Shown here piece after piece: positions 33,303-41,098 of a DNA stretch of 64,000 nt (the first letter of the stretch is position 1; every line of letters starts with the position of its first letter). The stretch is from Mycolicibacterium sp. Its GTDB lineage: Bacteria; Actinomycetota; Actinomycetes; Mycobacteriales; Mycobacteriaceae. The notes below the pieces were generated by a model. The model worked only from the letters and a program-made list of their open reading frames with translations, had not been told where the DNA came from and did not search any database. The translations under genes were made by a program, and so were the position numbers. Location: positions 1 to 64,000 of the forward strand of contig NZ_JAEMTA010000018.1 of the NCBI RefSeq assembly GCF_016462545.1. The letters run 5' to 3'.

Positions 33303-34055
33303 CTACAGCTTGCGCACGAGCGCCGCCGCGCGGACGTCGTCGCCGACGTGCAACGCGATGCGCACCTCGTCGGCCCGTCGTGCGTACCGGATGGTCACCT
33401 CTTCGCCGTATCTGATCGGCTTGCGGTACTCGACGACCGCGCGGTACGGCGCCGTGCACACCTCGGGCTCCAATGCCATCACTTCGTGGATGGCATGCCA
33501 GTAGGCGGTGTTCGTGACGTGCTGGAAGATGTCGATATCCGTGCGGCGCAGGCCAAATGGCGAGGCGACGTCCAGATCGTTCGAGTCCTCGAGCCATGGA
33601 CGCCACCTGAGGCGGTGTTCGTCTGCGGTGGAGGCGAACCTTTCGATGAGGGTGTCGGTGACACGTGACGGCGTGAGCGTGTCCTTGTTCATGCAGATCC
33701 AGAAGCCCTCGGTCTCGATGCGGCCGCCCTCTGCGCCGACGAGGTCGACGCGCATGGTGCACCACCGCGTCGAGAGGGCCGAGCACCACCGACTGAACGT
33801 CACGTCGTTGGGCCATTCGATCGGTTCGATCACGTCGATGACCGTCCGGTTCACGATCCAGTGGGGGTGAGCCTCGGCTTCGCCGGCGTCGACGAGGTTC
33901 TCCGCGCCGACCTCCTGGATGTAGCGAGCCACGCCGTCGAGGCGCAGGTGGAGGTGCTCGTCGATGTCGCTGGTGGCCACCGGCCACGACGTGCGGTAGA
34001 CGTACCCCTCGGCGGGGAGGGCTCGCAGGGGTCGATCGACCTCGGTGTTCGTCAT
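33303..34055 (-). CDS. Acyl-ACP thioesterase family protein (double hot-dog)
   Basis: 250 residues. TSWPVATSDIDEHLHLRLDGVARYIQEVGAEN opens the first hot-dog domain and HPHWIVNRTVIDVIEP follows. The second hot-dog begins near RRTDIDIFQHVTNTAYWHAIHEVM, where the Asp/His/Asn set matches the active-site region of FatA-like thioesterases. Members release free fatty acids from acyl-ACP or acyl-CoA. It precedes the acyltransferase-like gene on the same strand, so acyl supply for that enzyme is a possible role (inference). Confidence 0.88.
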   Translation of the reverse strand: MTNTEVDRPLRALPAEGYVYRTSWPVATSDIDEHLHLRLDGVARYIQEVGAENLVDAGEAEAHPHWIVNRTVIDVIEPIEWPNDVTFSRWCSALSTRWCTMRVDLVGAEGGRIETEGFWICMNKDTLTPSRVTDTLIERFASTADEHRLRWRPWLEDSNDLDVASPFGLRRTDIDIFQHVTNTAYWHAIHEVMALEPEVCTAPYRAVVEYRKPIRYGEEVTIRYARRADEVRIALHVGDDVRAAALVRKL

Positions 34056-34100
34056 CGCGTTCTGTGTACCCGACTGACCTCGGGCGCGTGTCGGCAGGGT

Positions 34101-34577
34101 TCAGGCGCCCAGGGGATCGCCGGTGACGACATCTGTGACGGTCACGTCGATCGGTCGAGAGTCGGCCGTCGTGGGCCCGAGCAGCGCGGCGATGACCTCC
34201 AGGGTGGTCGCTCGGATGTAGGTGGCGAGCTCGCGGAGATCTGTTCCGTAGCTGCCGGTCAGTTCGATGAACACGCCGCGCAAAGTCGCGGTCTGGGAGT
34301 CGATGTCGAAGGCGATGTGGGTGGGCGCGCACAGATAGCGGTTGCGCAGCTCGATCGCCAGAGTGCTGCGAAGGACGTGGTCGCTGACGTAGATGCGGCC
34401 CGGACCGGGCTTGTCGAGCGGCGGCTGGGCGATCAGCGGCTGTCCGTGGGGACGGGCCGTGGCCCGGATCGCGGACACGACTCGACCCTTGATCGCGTCC
34501 CACCCTGGCTCGGGCGCCGCTCTCAGGAATTCGACCGCACGAAAGAGCGGGTCGGGCGGTGTGGTCGGAGAACTCAT
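34101..34577 (-). CDS. Asp23-related hypothetical protein coupled to sigma factor
   Basis: 158 residues from ATG 34577, which overlaps the sigma factor stop (ATGA) and has AAAGG five bases upstream. N-terminal helical half, then repeated beta-type stretches (STLAIELRNRYLCAPTHIAFDID, ATLRGVFIELTG) and a C-terminal IDVTVTDVVTGDP that resembles the end of Asp23/Gls24 proteins encoded downstream. No membrane segment. Coupling to the sigma factor could suggest a modulator, but no anti-sigma motif is seen. Confidence 0.7.
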   Translation of the reverse strand: MSSPTTPPDPLFRAVEFLRAAPEPGWDAIKGRVVSAIRATARPHGQPLIAQPPLDKPGPGRIYVSDHVLRSTLAIELRNRYLCAPTHIAFDIDSQTATLRGVFIELTGSYGTDLRELATYIRATTLEVIAALLGPTTADSRPIDVTVTDVVTGDPLGA

Positions 34578-35149
34578 TGCCACCTTTCCAACCGGGTTCG
34601 TAGGGTGGCGGTGGCACGGAAGTGATGTCCGCGCGCCGCATCAGGGCTCATGTCGAGCGCCTTGCCGATTTCGGGAAATGTCATCGACTCTATTTCGCGG
34701 AGTACCCAGGATGCGCGCTGGCGATACGGGAGCTCTGCCAGGGCCGCCTCCAGTGCGGCCAGAAATGCGGTGTTCGACGCGGCGGTGAAGGGATCGTCGC
34801 TGCGCTGTTGAGCAGGCATCGCCTCCATTAGCTGGTCGTCGATCGGTTGGGCGCGTTTGATCCGGTAGTTGTCGGTGATCTTGTGTGAGCAGATCGCGAA
34901 CAGCCAGGTCTTCAGCGACGACCCGCCGCGGAACGTGGCCAGCTGGCGCCACGCCGCGATGAACGTGGATTGGACGACGTCGGCGGCATCGGCTTCGTTG
35001 GCTACCAGCCGGCGCGCGTAGCGGTGCAGCGCTGGACCGTACCGGTGCACCACGACTTCGAATGCTTCTCGATCACCCAGCGACGCGGCGGTGAGGAGCG
35101 CTCCCTCACCGGCCTCGGAAATGCCGTCGCCGCCGGTGTGTGCGGTCAC
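34574..35149 (-). CDS. ECF RNA polymerase sigma factor
   Basis: 191 residues from GTG 35149 with GGGAGG upstream. Region 2 (about 25-90) includes DAADVVQSTFIAAWRQL and GGSSLKTWLFAICSHKITDNYR, typical of core binding and -10 recognition. Region 4 (about 130-185) includes LPYRQRASWVLREIESMTFPEIGKALDMSPDAARGH, a helix-turn-helix for the -35. There is no region 3, hence an ECF type. It faces the CsbD/Asp23 genes across a 276-bp promoter region and probably drives part of this stress island (inference). Confidence 0.92.
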   Translation of the reverse strand: MTAHTGGDGISEAGEGALLTAASLGDREAFEVVVHRYGPALHRYARRLVANEADAADVVQSTFIAAWRQLATFRGGSSLKTWLFAICSHKITDNYRIKRAQPIDDQLMEAMPAQQRSDDPFTAASNTAFLAALEAALAELPYRQRASWVLREIESMTFPEIGKALDMSPDAARGHHFRATATLRTRLERWQ

Positions 35150-35425
35150 GCATCCTCCCTCGACGTCGGCACGTAATCCCCGCGATGTCCGGGTGGCGCG
35201 TGGACACGTCGATCTTAGGGCTCGGGCCATTTGCCCCCGTCGGCCCGGCCCTGCGACGTGACTCCCGAGTAATCCGCGATCGGGCGGCCGCGCGGGGTGT
35301 GAGCGGCTTCACGTCCGTGTGACGTTCGGTTCGGCGGGTCAGCGTCGACTACATCGGTGACATCTCGAGATGGGATGCACCCGCCGGGCCCCGGCGGGAA
35401 GAACGGGTAGGGAAGGACAACCGTC
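35150..35425. promoter_or_regulatory. Divergent promoter region of sigma factor and CsbD-like genes
   Basis: 276 bases without a gene. A hairpin of eight perfect pairs (35380-35387 / 35391-35398, loop GCC) lies 27 bases before the csbD-like ATG, inside its presumed leader. TGTGACGTTCGGTTCGGCGGGTC near 35320 is a possible promoter, but no consensus can be assigned. Confidence 0.4.
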
Positions 35426-35917
35426 ATGGCGGATTTCTCAGACAAGGCCGACGAGGTCGTCGGGCGGGCCAAGCAAGCTGCCGGTGATCTGACCGGCAAC
35501 GACGAACTCAAGGCCGAAGGTGCGGCCGACACCGCCAAGGCCAACCTCAAGCAGGGTGTCGACGCGGTGTCGGAGAAGGCCGCCGATGCCGTCGATGCGG
35601 TCACCGAGGCCGGCTCGTCAGCGCTGGAGACCGCATCGGACAAGGCCGACGACGTGAAGGCGTCGGTCAGTGAGGCGGTGGACGCCACCCAGGAGCGGCT
35701 GTCCCACCTCGCCGACAAGACCGCCGACACTGCCCGCGAGCTGCACCTCGACGAGGCGGCGTCGACGCTCGCAGACAAGCGCGTCGTGATCACGGCGGTG
35801 ATTGCGTCGATCGCGCTCGCACTCGTGGTGCGACGGGCTCGCAAGAAGTCCCGCGCCCGTCGTTCCCCAGCCAAGCGAGTGGCCGTGGCGGGAATCGGAC
35901 GCGCGCTCGCGCGCTGA
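35426..35917 (+). CDS. CsbD-like protein with long helical region and C-terminal membrane segment
   Basis: 163 residues. The N-terminus (ADEVVGRAKQAAGDLTGNDELKAEG) is the CsbD stress-protein motif. A long Ala/Asp/Lys heptad-like helix follows (about 35-115), resembling LEA-type proteins. One membrane segment follows (about 118-134) and a highly basic tail (RRARKKSRARR). It may tether a desiccation/stress helix to the membrane. First gene of the plus-strand stress cluster; a hairpin separates it from the short CsbD gene. Confidence 0.82.
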   Translation: MADFSDKADEVVGRAKQAAGDLTGNDELKAEGAADTAKANLKQGVDAVSEKAADAVDAVTEAGSSALETASDKADDVKASVSEAVDATQERLSHLADKTADTARELHLDEAASTLADKRVVITAVIASIALALVVRRARKKSRARRSPAKRVAVAGIGRALAR

Positions 35918-35926
35918 ATGAGGACT

Positions 35927-35947
35927 CCTTCGAGGATCGCTCGAAGG
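35927..35947 (+). terminator. Intercistronic hairpin between two CsbD genes
   Basis: Arms 35927-35934 (CCTTCGAG) and 35940-35947 (CTCGAAGG) are perfect, loop GATCG. It could be a partial terminator or an RNA processing/stability element that sets the ratio of the two proteins. Confidence 0.55.
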
Positions 35948-35985
35948 CGAAGAAAACACGAAGATCACAACGAAGGGACAATCTC

Positions 35986-36159
35986 ATGGGCATCGTGGAC
36001 AAGGCCAAGAACGCCGCAGAGGACGCCATCGGCAAGGCCAAGGAGGTCATCGGCGACGTGACGGGCAACGAGGAGCTCGAGGCCGAGGGCAAGAAGGACC
36101 AGGGCGTCTCGGGTGTGAAGAAGGTCGGCGAGGACATCAAGGACGTCTTCAAGAAGTAA
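35986..36159 (+). CDS. CsbD family stress protein (57 aa)
   Basis: 57 residues from ATG 35986. Nearly the whole protein is the CsbD domain: KAKNAAEDAIGKAKEVIGDVTGNEELEAEGKKDQ, ending KDVFKK. It is small, acidic/basic-balanced and helical. CsbD proteins are general-stress proteins under sigma-factor control in many bacteria; the molecular function is unknown. A strong hairpin lies 16 bp after the stop. Confidence 0.92.
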   Translation: MGIVDKAKNAAEDAIGKAKEVIGDVTGNEELEAEGKKDQGVSGVKKVGEDIKDVFKK

Positions 36160-36175
36160 CCCGCAGAACACGTGA

Positions 36176-36223
36176 CGTCGGGCCGCCGAGCATCGCCAGC
36201 GTGCGATGTGTCGCGGCCCGACG
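36176..36223 (+). terminator. Hairpin terminator after csbD
   Basis: Ten-base perfect outer arms (36176-36185 / 36214-36223) enclose an inner hairpin (36191-36196 / 36203-36208, loop CAGCGT). It lies between the short CsbD gene and the Asp23 gene, separating two transcripts. Confidence 0.65.
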
Positions 36224-36349
36224 GCACTGTCCAACCGGACGTGATCCACTTCACGAGGATTCGGCGTTCGGATTGCGACATCAGCACCGACTACACCGAT
36301 GTACGGCATCAGCACCGATGCTCGATGACTTCAAGGAGAGTGGACGACG

Positions 36350-36829
36350 ATGACCAGCACCCAGCCCCTCAGCACCACCACCGTTTCGACGACCGGCAAG
36401 TCCGTCGCGGCGGCCGGTGATTCCGCCCTGGTCAGCTCGCAGGGCAAGACCACCATTGCCGACACCGTGGTGTCGAAGATCGCCGGGATCGCCGCGCGCG
36501 AGGTCAGCGGTGTCTACGACCTGGGTGGCGGCGCGTCACGCGTCGTGGGCGCGCTGCGCGAGCGGATCCCCGGTGCCAGCCTGAACCACTCGCAGGGCGT
36601 CTCGGTCGAGGTCGGCGAGAAGCAAGCCGCCGTCGATCTCGACATCGTCGCCGAGTACGGCGTGTCCATCGCCGATCTGGCGACCGGGCTGCGTCGCAAC
36701 GTCATCGCCGCCATCGAGCGCATGACGGGGCTGCAGGTGACCGAGGTCAACGTCACCGTCCACGACATCCACCTCGCGGGTGACGACGACGACACCAACG
36801 CCGACGACGCCGTGACGCGAGTCCAGTAA
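36350..36829 (+). CDS. Asp23/Gls24 family envelope stress protein
   Basis: 159 residues. A Ser/Thr-rich N-terminus is followed by the Asp23/Gls24 domain: GKTTIADTVVSKIAGIAAREVSGVYDL, VSVEVGEKQAAVDLDIVAEYGVSI and ITGLQV-type end VTEVNVTVHDIHL. Staphylococcal Asp23 lies under the membrane, held by AmaP, and is alkaline-shock induced. Genes resembling its partners (DUF2273, AmaP-like) follow downstream, which supports the same role. Confidence 0.92.
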   Translation: MTSTQPLSTTTVSTTGKSVAAAGDSALVSSQGKTTIADTVVSKIAGIAAREVSGVYDLGGGASRVVGALRERIPGASLNHSQGVSVEVGEKQAAVDLDIVAEYGVSIADLATGLRRNVIAAIERMTGLQVTEVNVTVHDIHLAGDDDDTNADDAVTRVQ

Positions 36830-36862
36830 GACGTCTGCACTCCGATGGAAGAGAGGTTGCCG

Positions 36863-37159
36863 ATGAGCGAGCCTGATCGAGCCGACCTCATCGCCGCCGC
36901 GGTCACCGCGGTGCCGGGGGTGGCGGGGCTCCACGCAGGAATGTTCGGTGAGGTCGCGACGTACCTGCCCGGTCACCGGGTGTCGGGTATTCGCACCAAC
37001 GCCGACGGCGTCACCGAAGTACACGTGACGCTGCTCTACGGCGCACCGGTTCGGGACACCGCAGCGCTGATCCGTGACGCTGCCGCACGGGTGGCCGGCG
37101 GCACCGTCGACGTCACCGTCGAGGACATCGTCGCCGCCTCGGATACCGCGGCATCGTGA
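36863..37159 (+). CDS. Asp23-like small protein
   Basis: 98 residues from ATG 36863, with GAGAGG six bases upstream. The layout follows a shortened Asp23 domain: AVTAVPGVAGLHAGMFGEV, then TEVHVTLLYGAPVRDTAALIRDAAARVAGGTVDVTVEDIV. It probably assembles with the full-length Asp23 proteins on each side. It overlaps the next gene by GTGA. Confidence 0.8.
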   Translation: MSEPDRADLIAAAVTAVPGVAGLHAGMFGEVATYLPGHRVSGIRTNADGVTEVHVTLLYGAPVRDTAALIRDAAARVAGGTVDVTVEDIVAASDTAAS

Positions 37160-37392
37160 GCGCGGCGCGGTGGGACCGCTACCCGAATAGGGCTAGCGCC
37201 CGCCGCGCTGCCGCGCGCGAGCTCCACCCGGATCGCGGCGGTGACCCGGCGGCGTTCGCCGTCGCGCTGGCCTCGATCGACGCCCACTTCACTGCGCCGC
37301 CGCCGGTGCTCGTCCGTGTATCACGACGACGCGTCCGCATGATCCATCCGCTGAGGCGCATCCTGCGCCGACGTCGCTTCATCCAGCTCTGA
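37156..37392 (+). CDS. Mini J-domain-like protein (78 aa) with HPD motif
   Basis: 78 residues from GTG 37156, overlapping the preceding gene by GTGA. ASARRAAARELHPDRGGDPAAF matches helix II, the HPD loop and the start of helix III of a J-domain; helix I is reduced to WDRYPN. The second half is strongly basic (RVSRRRVRMIHPLRRILRRRRF). If functional it could stimulate Hsp70; if not, it may be a degenerate domain used for binding. Its place inside a coupled Asp23 operon is unusual. Confidence 0.65.
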   Translation: MSAARWDRYPNRASARRAAARELHPDRGGDPAAFAVALASIDAHFTAPPPVLVRVSRRRVRMIHPLRRILRRRRFIQL

Positions 37393-37445
37393 CGCTGCTT
37401 CTCGTTCGGCAGAAGTACTGCCGCGCAATGATTTCGGAGGTTCTC

Positions 37446-37625
37446 ATGACCACATCAAGCCTAGGATTGATCGCTGGCCTGCTGCTCGGCATCGCCGCGG
37501 CTGCCGGCGGTCTGACGGGGTTCGTGGTGGCCCTGATACTGGGTGTCGCCGGGTACCTGATCGGTGGCCAGCGCGACGGCGAGTTCGATCTCAGCGCGCT
37601 GTTGCCAGGACGTCGTCGTGGCTGA
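37446..37625 (+). CDS. DUF2273-like small membrane protein
   Basis: 59 residues from ATG 37446, chosen over ATG 37428 because GGAGG lies six bases upstream. It is one long or two short membrane helices (LGLIAGLLLGIAAAAGGLTGFVVALILGVAGYLIGG) followed by a polar tail with GEFDLSALL, the DUF2273 layout. Such proteins accompany Asp23 and AmaP. It overlaps the next Asp23 gene by 8 bp. Confidence 0.82.
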   Translation: MTTSSLGLIAGLLLGIAAAAGGLTGFVVALILGVAGYLIGGQRDGEFDLSALLPGRRRG

Positions 37626-37995
37626 CGAACCGATCGAGGGCGACTCTGCCGAGCCCGGCGGGCGCGGCAATCTCGTCGTGCGGGACAAGGTCGCGCAGCG
37701 CCTTGCCGTGCACACGGCCCGACTCACCAGCGGCGTGCACACGCACGCCGCGGGCCTCGACAAGCTGACTGGCCGCGAGTTGCCCCGCGCGACCGTGTCG
37801 GTCGCCGGTGACCGCGTCCGCGTGCAGGTGAGCATCGCCGTGGCGTGGCCCCAGCCCGCGACCGGCGTCGCCGCCGATGTGCAGCGCAACATCACCGAGG
37901 CGCTGCGCACCTATGCCGCACTGACCGTGGACCGCGTCGACGTCGCGATCGATGCCGTCGTCGATCCGTCCGCGCCCGCGAGGACCGTGCAATGA
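37618..37995 (+). CDS. Asp23/Gls24 family protein (second copy)
   Basis: 125 residues from GTG 37618, inside the end of the DUF2273-like gene. GNLVVRDKVAQRLAVHTARL, then VSVAGDRVRVQVSIAVAWPQPATGVAADVQRNITEALRTYAALTVDRVDVAIDAVV, the Asp23 core. No membrane segment. It is coupled at both ends: an 8-bp overlap upstream and ATGA with the DUF6286-like gene. Confidence 0.88.
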   Translation: MADEPIEGDSAEPGGRGNLVVRDKVAQRLAVHTARLTSGVHTHAAGLDKLTGRELPRATVSVAGDRVRVQVSIAVAWPQPATGVAADVQRNITEALRTYAALTVDRVDVAIDAVVDPSAPARTVQ

Positions 37996-38576
37996 CACTC
38001 GCAGAGAATCAGGACACCCCGGCGTCCGCGACGTCGGTCACGCCCGCTGCGGGACGGCCACCGGTGGCAGCCCCCGCCGCGGGCTACGTCGGCGCGGTGA
38101 TCGCCCTGCTGCTGTTGGCCGCCGGTGCGGTGGCGTTGCGCGACGCCGCCGTCGGCTGGGGTTGGCTGCGCGGCACTCCATGGGTCACTACCGCGATCTC
38201 GGGCCTCGACGGTCTGACGTACCAGGGTTGGATGCCCGCCGCGGGGGTCGCGGCTGTCGTGGTCGGGCTGTGGTTCGTCTCCGCCGCTCTGCGACCTCGG
38301 CGCCGCACCGCCCTCGCCGTGCCCGCCCAGACCAGCGTGTGGATTCCCAGGGCAGACCTGGCCCGTCTGGCCGCTACCGCCGCAGGCACCGTCCCCGGGG
38401 TCCTCGACGCCAAGGCGTCGGCCAGCCTGCGGACCGTCGGCATCACCGCAGACGTCACCGCCGGCGCGGACACGGCACTCAAGTCCGCCATCGGCGACGC
38501 CGTCGCTGATGTGTTGCACGGTGTCACCGCCACCACCCCGCGCATCAAGGTGCGCGTTCGAACGGGAAGGCCCTGA
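37992..38576 (+). CDS. DUF6286-like membrane protein of Asp23 cluster
   Basis: 194 residues. A Pro/Ala-rich cytoplasmic N-terminus, two membrane segments (about 34-55 and 80-103) enclosing an external GWGWLRGTPWVTTAISGLDGLTYQGW, then a basic turn and a cytoplasmic Asp23-like domain (about 115-190) with repeated TVPGVLDAKAS and ITADVTAGAD. This fits a membrane anchor that interlocks with soluble Asp23. Start by ATGA overlap. Confidence 0.8.
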   Translation: MTLAENQDTPASATSVTPAAGRPPVAAPAAGYVGAVIALLLLAAGAVALRDAAVGWGWLRGTPWVTTAISGLDGLTYQGWMPAAGVAAVVVGLWFVSAALRPRRRTALAVPAQTSVWIPRADLARLAATAAGTVPGVLDAKASASLRTVGITADVTAGADTALKSAIGDAVADVLHGVTATTPRIKVRVRTGRP

Positions 38577-38577
38577 C

Positions 38578-39141
38578 ATGACCCGACTGGCTTCCGCGCT
38601 GGACCGCTTCGCCGCCCTGGTCGTTGGAGTCCTACTCATCGCGGTGGGAGCCGCATTGGTGCTGTGGGACACCACGGTCCTGCCGGGCGTGCCACGCACC
38701 GTGCACGCGCCGGGACTACGGGCGGCCACCGCCGCCGGGTGGTGGAGTTGGGCGCTGGCCGGCGTCGGCATCCTGCTCGTCGTGGTGGCGGTACGGTGGC
38801 TGCTCGCCCACACCCCAGCGGCCAAGGTGAAGCGACTACCGTTGCGTACCAACGACTCCGGTGCGATCAGCATCGACCTCGGCGAGGTCGCGACCGCAGC
38901 GGCGAAAGCTCTCGCGCAGTCCTCCTCCGACGTCGAGTCCGCCGGCGGCAAGGCCATCGTCGACCGCGGCACCCGGACGGTCGATCTCTCGGTCACCGTC
39001 GTGGACTCACCGCGGCCCGAGCGGCTCATTTCCGCCATCGACACGGCCTGCGCACAGATCGCGACCATGCTTGCCGACCCCACGGTCGCCACTCGCACCA
39101 CGATTCACGTCGGCAAGGGGCAGCGCCGCCGCGTCAGCTGA
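38578..39141 (+). CDS. AmaP-like alkaline shock membrane anchor
   Basis: 187 residues, one base after the preceding stop. Two membrane segments (about 11-32 and 57-76) with a short external loop, then a cytoplasmic domain (VKRLPLRTNDSGAISIDLGEVATAAAKAL ... VDLSVTVVD) that resembles AmaP/Asp23-type folds. In Staphylococcus, AmaP recruits Asp23 to the membrane; here it probably does so with the DUF6286-like protein. Confidence 0.8.
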   Translation: MTRLASALDRFAALVVGVLLIAVGAALVLWDTTVLPGVPRTVHAPGLRAATAAGWWSWALAGVGILLVVVAVRWLLAHTPAAKVKRLPLRTNDSGAISIDLGEVATAAAKALAQSSSDVESAGGKAIVDRGTRTVDLSVTVVDSPRPERLISAIDTACAQIATMLADPTVATRTTIHVGKGQRRRVS

Positions 39142-39182
39142 CCTCGTGCCGTGAGGCGCCGCCCCGACCGAGAGGAACCGAC

Positions 39183-39626
39183 ATGTCTTCGCAGGACCAC
39201 CTCGACGAGGGTGGCGAACCGACCGCAGACCGGCGGGACCACCGGGCTGACGGCGAATCGCCGATGGCCACGTTGAGGCGGTTGCCTGCGCTGAGAGTGC
39301 TCGGGCAGCTACCGGTACCGGTCGTCGCCGTGAGTGGAGGCGGGGCGATCCTGTTCGCCAACGAAGCCTTCGCCACGCTCGTGGGGGTCACTCGAGAAAC
39401 GTTGCACGCCATGAGCTTCGCGGACGTCTTCGAACCCGCGGCACGCGCAGACAGTGCCGTGTCCCTCATTCAGAAGCACGCCGAGGCGCTCGTCGCGCTG
39501 TCACATTCGGATGGCTCCACGATTCGCGCCGTGATGAGCAGATCCGCCCTACAACGCGCCCACGAACAGATCGCCCTGGTCACCTTCCGCGACGTGACCG
39601 AACAATTGTGGGTGGACGGGCGCTGA
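39183..39626 (+). CDS. PAS domain protein
   Basis: 147 residues from ATG 39183, with GAGAGG upstream. The polar N-terminus (about 1-35) is followed by one PAS domain: LGQLPVPVVAVSGGGAILFANEAFATLVGVTRETLHAMSFADVF and ending FRDVTEQL. No output domain is attached, so it may sense a ligand or redox state and act by protein contact, for example on a sigma-factor partner. Last plus-strand gene of the Asp23 cluster. Confidence 0.85.
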   Translation: MSSQDHLDEGGEPTADRRDHRADGESPMATLRRLPALRVLGQLPVPVVAVSGGGAILFANEAFATLVGVTRETLHAMSFADVFEPAARADSAVSLIQKHAEALVALSHSDGSTIRAVMSRSALQRAHEQIALVTFRDVTEQLWVDGR

Positions 39627-39642
39627 TGGACGACGACGGCGC

Positions 39643-39674
39643 CCGAGCGGACACACCACGGTGATACCGCTCGG
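39643..39674. terminator. Bidirectional hairpin between PAS and CsbD genes
   Basis: Arms CCGAGCGG (39643-39650) and CCGCTCGG (39667-39674), loop of 16 bases. It lies between two convergent genes, so it could end both transcripts. Confidence 0.55.
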
Positions 39675-39694
39675 ACGCCGAAGGTCGAAAACCG

Positions 39695-39925
39695 TTACTC
39701 TGCCGCCTTTTGGCGAGCCTCGGCGGCCTTCTCGGCCGCCCGCGCCGCCTCGGCCTCGGCTTCCTTCTTGGCCACGTCGCGCTGCGCTTCGGCCTTGTCC
39801 TGCTGGGCACGACCCTCTTCTTGCAGACCGTCACGACCGGTGACGATCCCGACGACTTCCTTGGCCTTGCCCTTCACGTCCTCGACGACGCCCTTCACTG
39901 CTTCTTCGGGTCCACTGTCGCCCAT
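39695..39925 (-). CDS. CsbD-like protein with Ala/Glu/Lys-rich helix
   Basis: 76 residues from ATG 39925, with GAAAGG upstream; two other ATGs lie 6 and 15 bases further upstream. The first half is CsbD (EEAVKGVVEDVKGKAKEVVGIVTGRDGLQEEGRAQQDKAEAQ). The second half is a charged single helix (KKEAEAEAARAAEKAAEARQ). It resembles mycobacterial CsbD-type stress proteins. It runs on the minus strand, in the same direction as hsp18. Confidence 0.85.
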   Translation of the reverse strand: MGDSGPEEAVKGVVEDVKGKAKEVVGIVTGRDGLQEEGRAQQDKAEAQRDVAKKEAEAEAARAAEKAAEARQKAAE

Positions 39926-40278
39926 GATCATTCCTTTCATCGATACCGTCGGGAGGGTGGTACCCGTCGAAGGCGATATTTGAACCTGCAGCGTCGTGTG
40001 CGAGCGTCGTCGTCACTACGTCGGTGGACGTGCGCATTTCGTGCACGGGCGTGCCGAGCCAACGATTCGTTGCGGGTCAGATGCGCTTCGAGTGGCGCAG
40101 ATCGTGCATTCGTGTGGTGACGAGGCGTCGCGCACGGCCCGCCGATGGCTTGGCCACTTCGGGTGGCGGACCGGCGCGCACCATCATCGTGGTAAGTGTG
40201 TCGAGAGCTAGTCGATGAGTGCATCACCTCCATGTCGTAGCGGGTGCAACACATTTCGTATCGGTTCAACCCGGGTGC
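39926..40278. other. Stretch without recognised gene
   Basis: About 350 bases. The frames on both strands give Arg/Ser/His-rich products without good starts. A GGAGGTG lies directly before a minus-strand ATG near 40230, but the spacing is too short and the product is not protein-like. It presumably holds the promoter of the minus-strand CsbD gene. Confidence 0.4.
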
Positions 40279-40572
40279 CTAGTCGTGGTGAATAGGAGGG
40301 GAGCGTTGAGTTGGCGCTGGTCTCGGCCTGCGTGACCGCCGCGCCAGCCAGGTCTGCGGCTCTCGCGTCGGCCGTGGTCGAGGCGGAAGACTCGACGTGG
40401 TGACGCGGGCTCGAGCCGAGCGCGGCGGGCACGCGGGCCGGTCGGCAGATCGTCGATCCGGTCGAGCGTCAATGGTGTTGAGGCGCAGCCATTCGGCGTA
40501 TACGATCGCCTCGGCACGTGCGACCGCGGCGCTTTCCTCGCGTATCTCGGACTCGGTCAGTGCCCGCGGCAT
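40279..40572 (-). CDS. Small protein downstream of hsp18, possibly frameshifted
   Basis: 97 residues from ATG 40572, which has an excellent GGAGGAGGTG site. The first 43 residues (MPRALTESEIREESAAVARA, then an acidic-aromatic EAIVYAEWLRLNTID) look like a real helical protein. After about residue 50 the sequence turns Arg/Pro/Ser-rich, as out-of-frame GC-rich DNA does, while another minus-strand frame (ending 40208) becomes Ala/Thr-rich and more protein-like. A frameshift near 40420-40445 is suspected. It follows hsp18 by 48 bp on the same strand. Confidence 0.5.
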   Translation of the reverse strand: MPRALTESEIREESAAVARAEAIVYAEWLRLNTIDARPDRRSADRPACPPRSARARVTTSSLPPRPRPTREPQTWLARRSRRPRPAPTQRSPPIHHD

Positions 40573-40620
40573 GCTCGTCACCTCCTCCAACATCGGTGCG
40601 TGACATCGCCCGGCGCCACG

Positions 40621-41040
40621 TCAGGCGTTGATCACGGTCCGCTCGTTGCTGCTGGCGATCTTGATTCTGCGTGGCTTGGCCTTCTCGGCGACGGGGATGG
40701 CCAAACGCAGGACTCCGTCGTGATAGCTGGCCTGGATCTGATCGGTGTCCAGGGTGTCGCCGAGAAACACCTGACGGGTGAACACTCCGCGTGGTCGCTC
40801 GGCGGCGACCATCTCGCGGTCCTGATCCAGTGCGCGGCGCTCGGCGTGCACGGTGAGCACATTGCGCTCCACGTCGAGGGCCAGCGAGTCGGCTGAGATG
40901 CCGGGCAGGTCGAACTCGACGATGAATTCATCGCCGTCGCGCCAGGCGTCCATGGGCATCACCGCGGGACGGGCGGCCGTTCCTGCCGCCTGCTGGGCCC
41001 AGCGGTCGAGATCACGGAACGGATCGGTACGCATCAACAT
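40621..41040 (-). CDS. hsp18: Hsp20/alpha-crystallin family chaperone (18-kDa antigen type)
   Basis: 139 residues from ATG 41040, giving the [14 protein letters not shown] start shared by mycobacterial Hsp18 / M. leprae 18-kDa antigen; GGAGG lies upstream. The alpha-crystallin domain (about 30-125) has [27 protein letters not shown] and the C-terminal signature [21 protein letters not shown], with the IPV-type motif near the end. It is an ATP-independent holdase that binds unfolded proteins under heat or oxygen stress. Divergent MerR regulator and a palindrome lie upstream. Confidence 0.94.
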   Translation of the reverse strand: MLMRTDPFRDLDRWAQQAAGTAARPAVMPMDAWRDGDEFIVEFDLPGISADSLALDVERNVLTVHAERRALDQDREMVAAERPRGVFTRQVFLGDTLDTDQIQASYHDGVLRLAIPVAEKAKPRRIKIASSNERTVINA

Positions 41041-41098
41041 CATCTCCACCTCCAGTGTTCGAGTGAGCAGATCTCTGTCATCTGCCATAGTTTTTATA

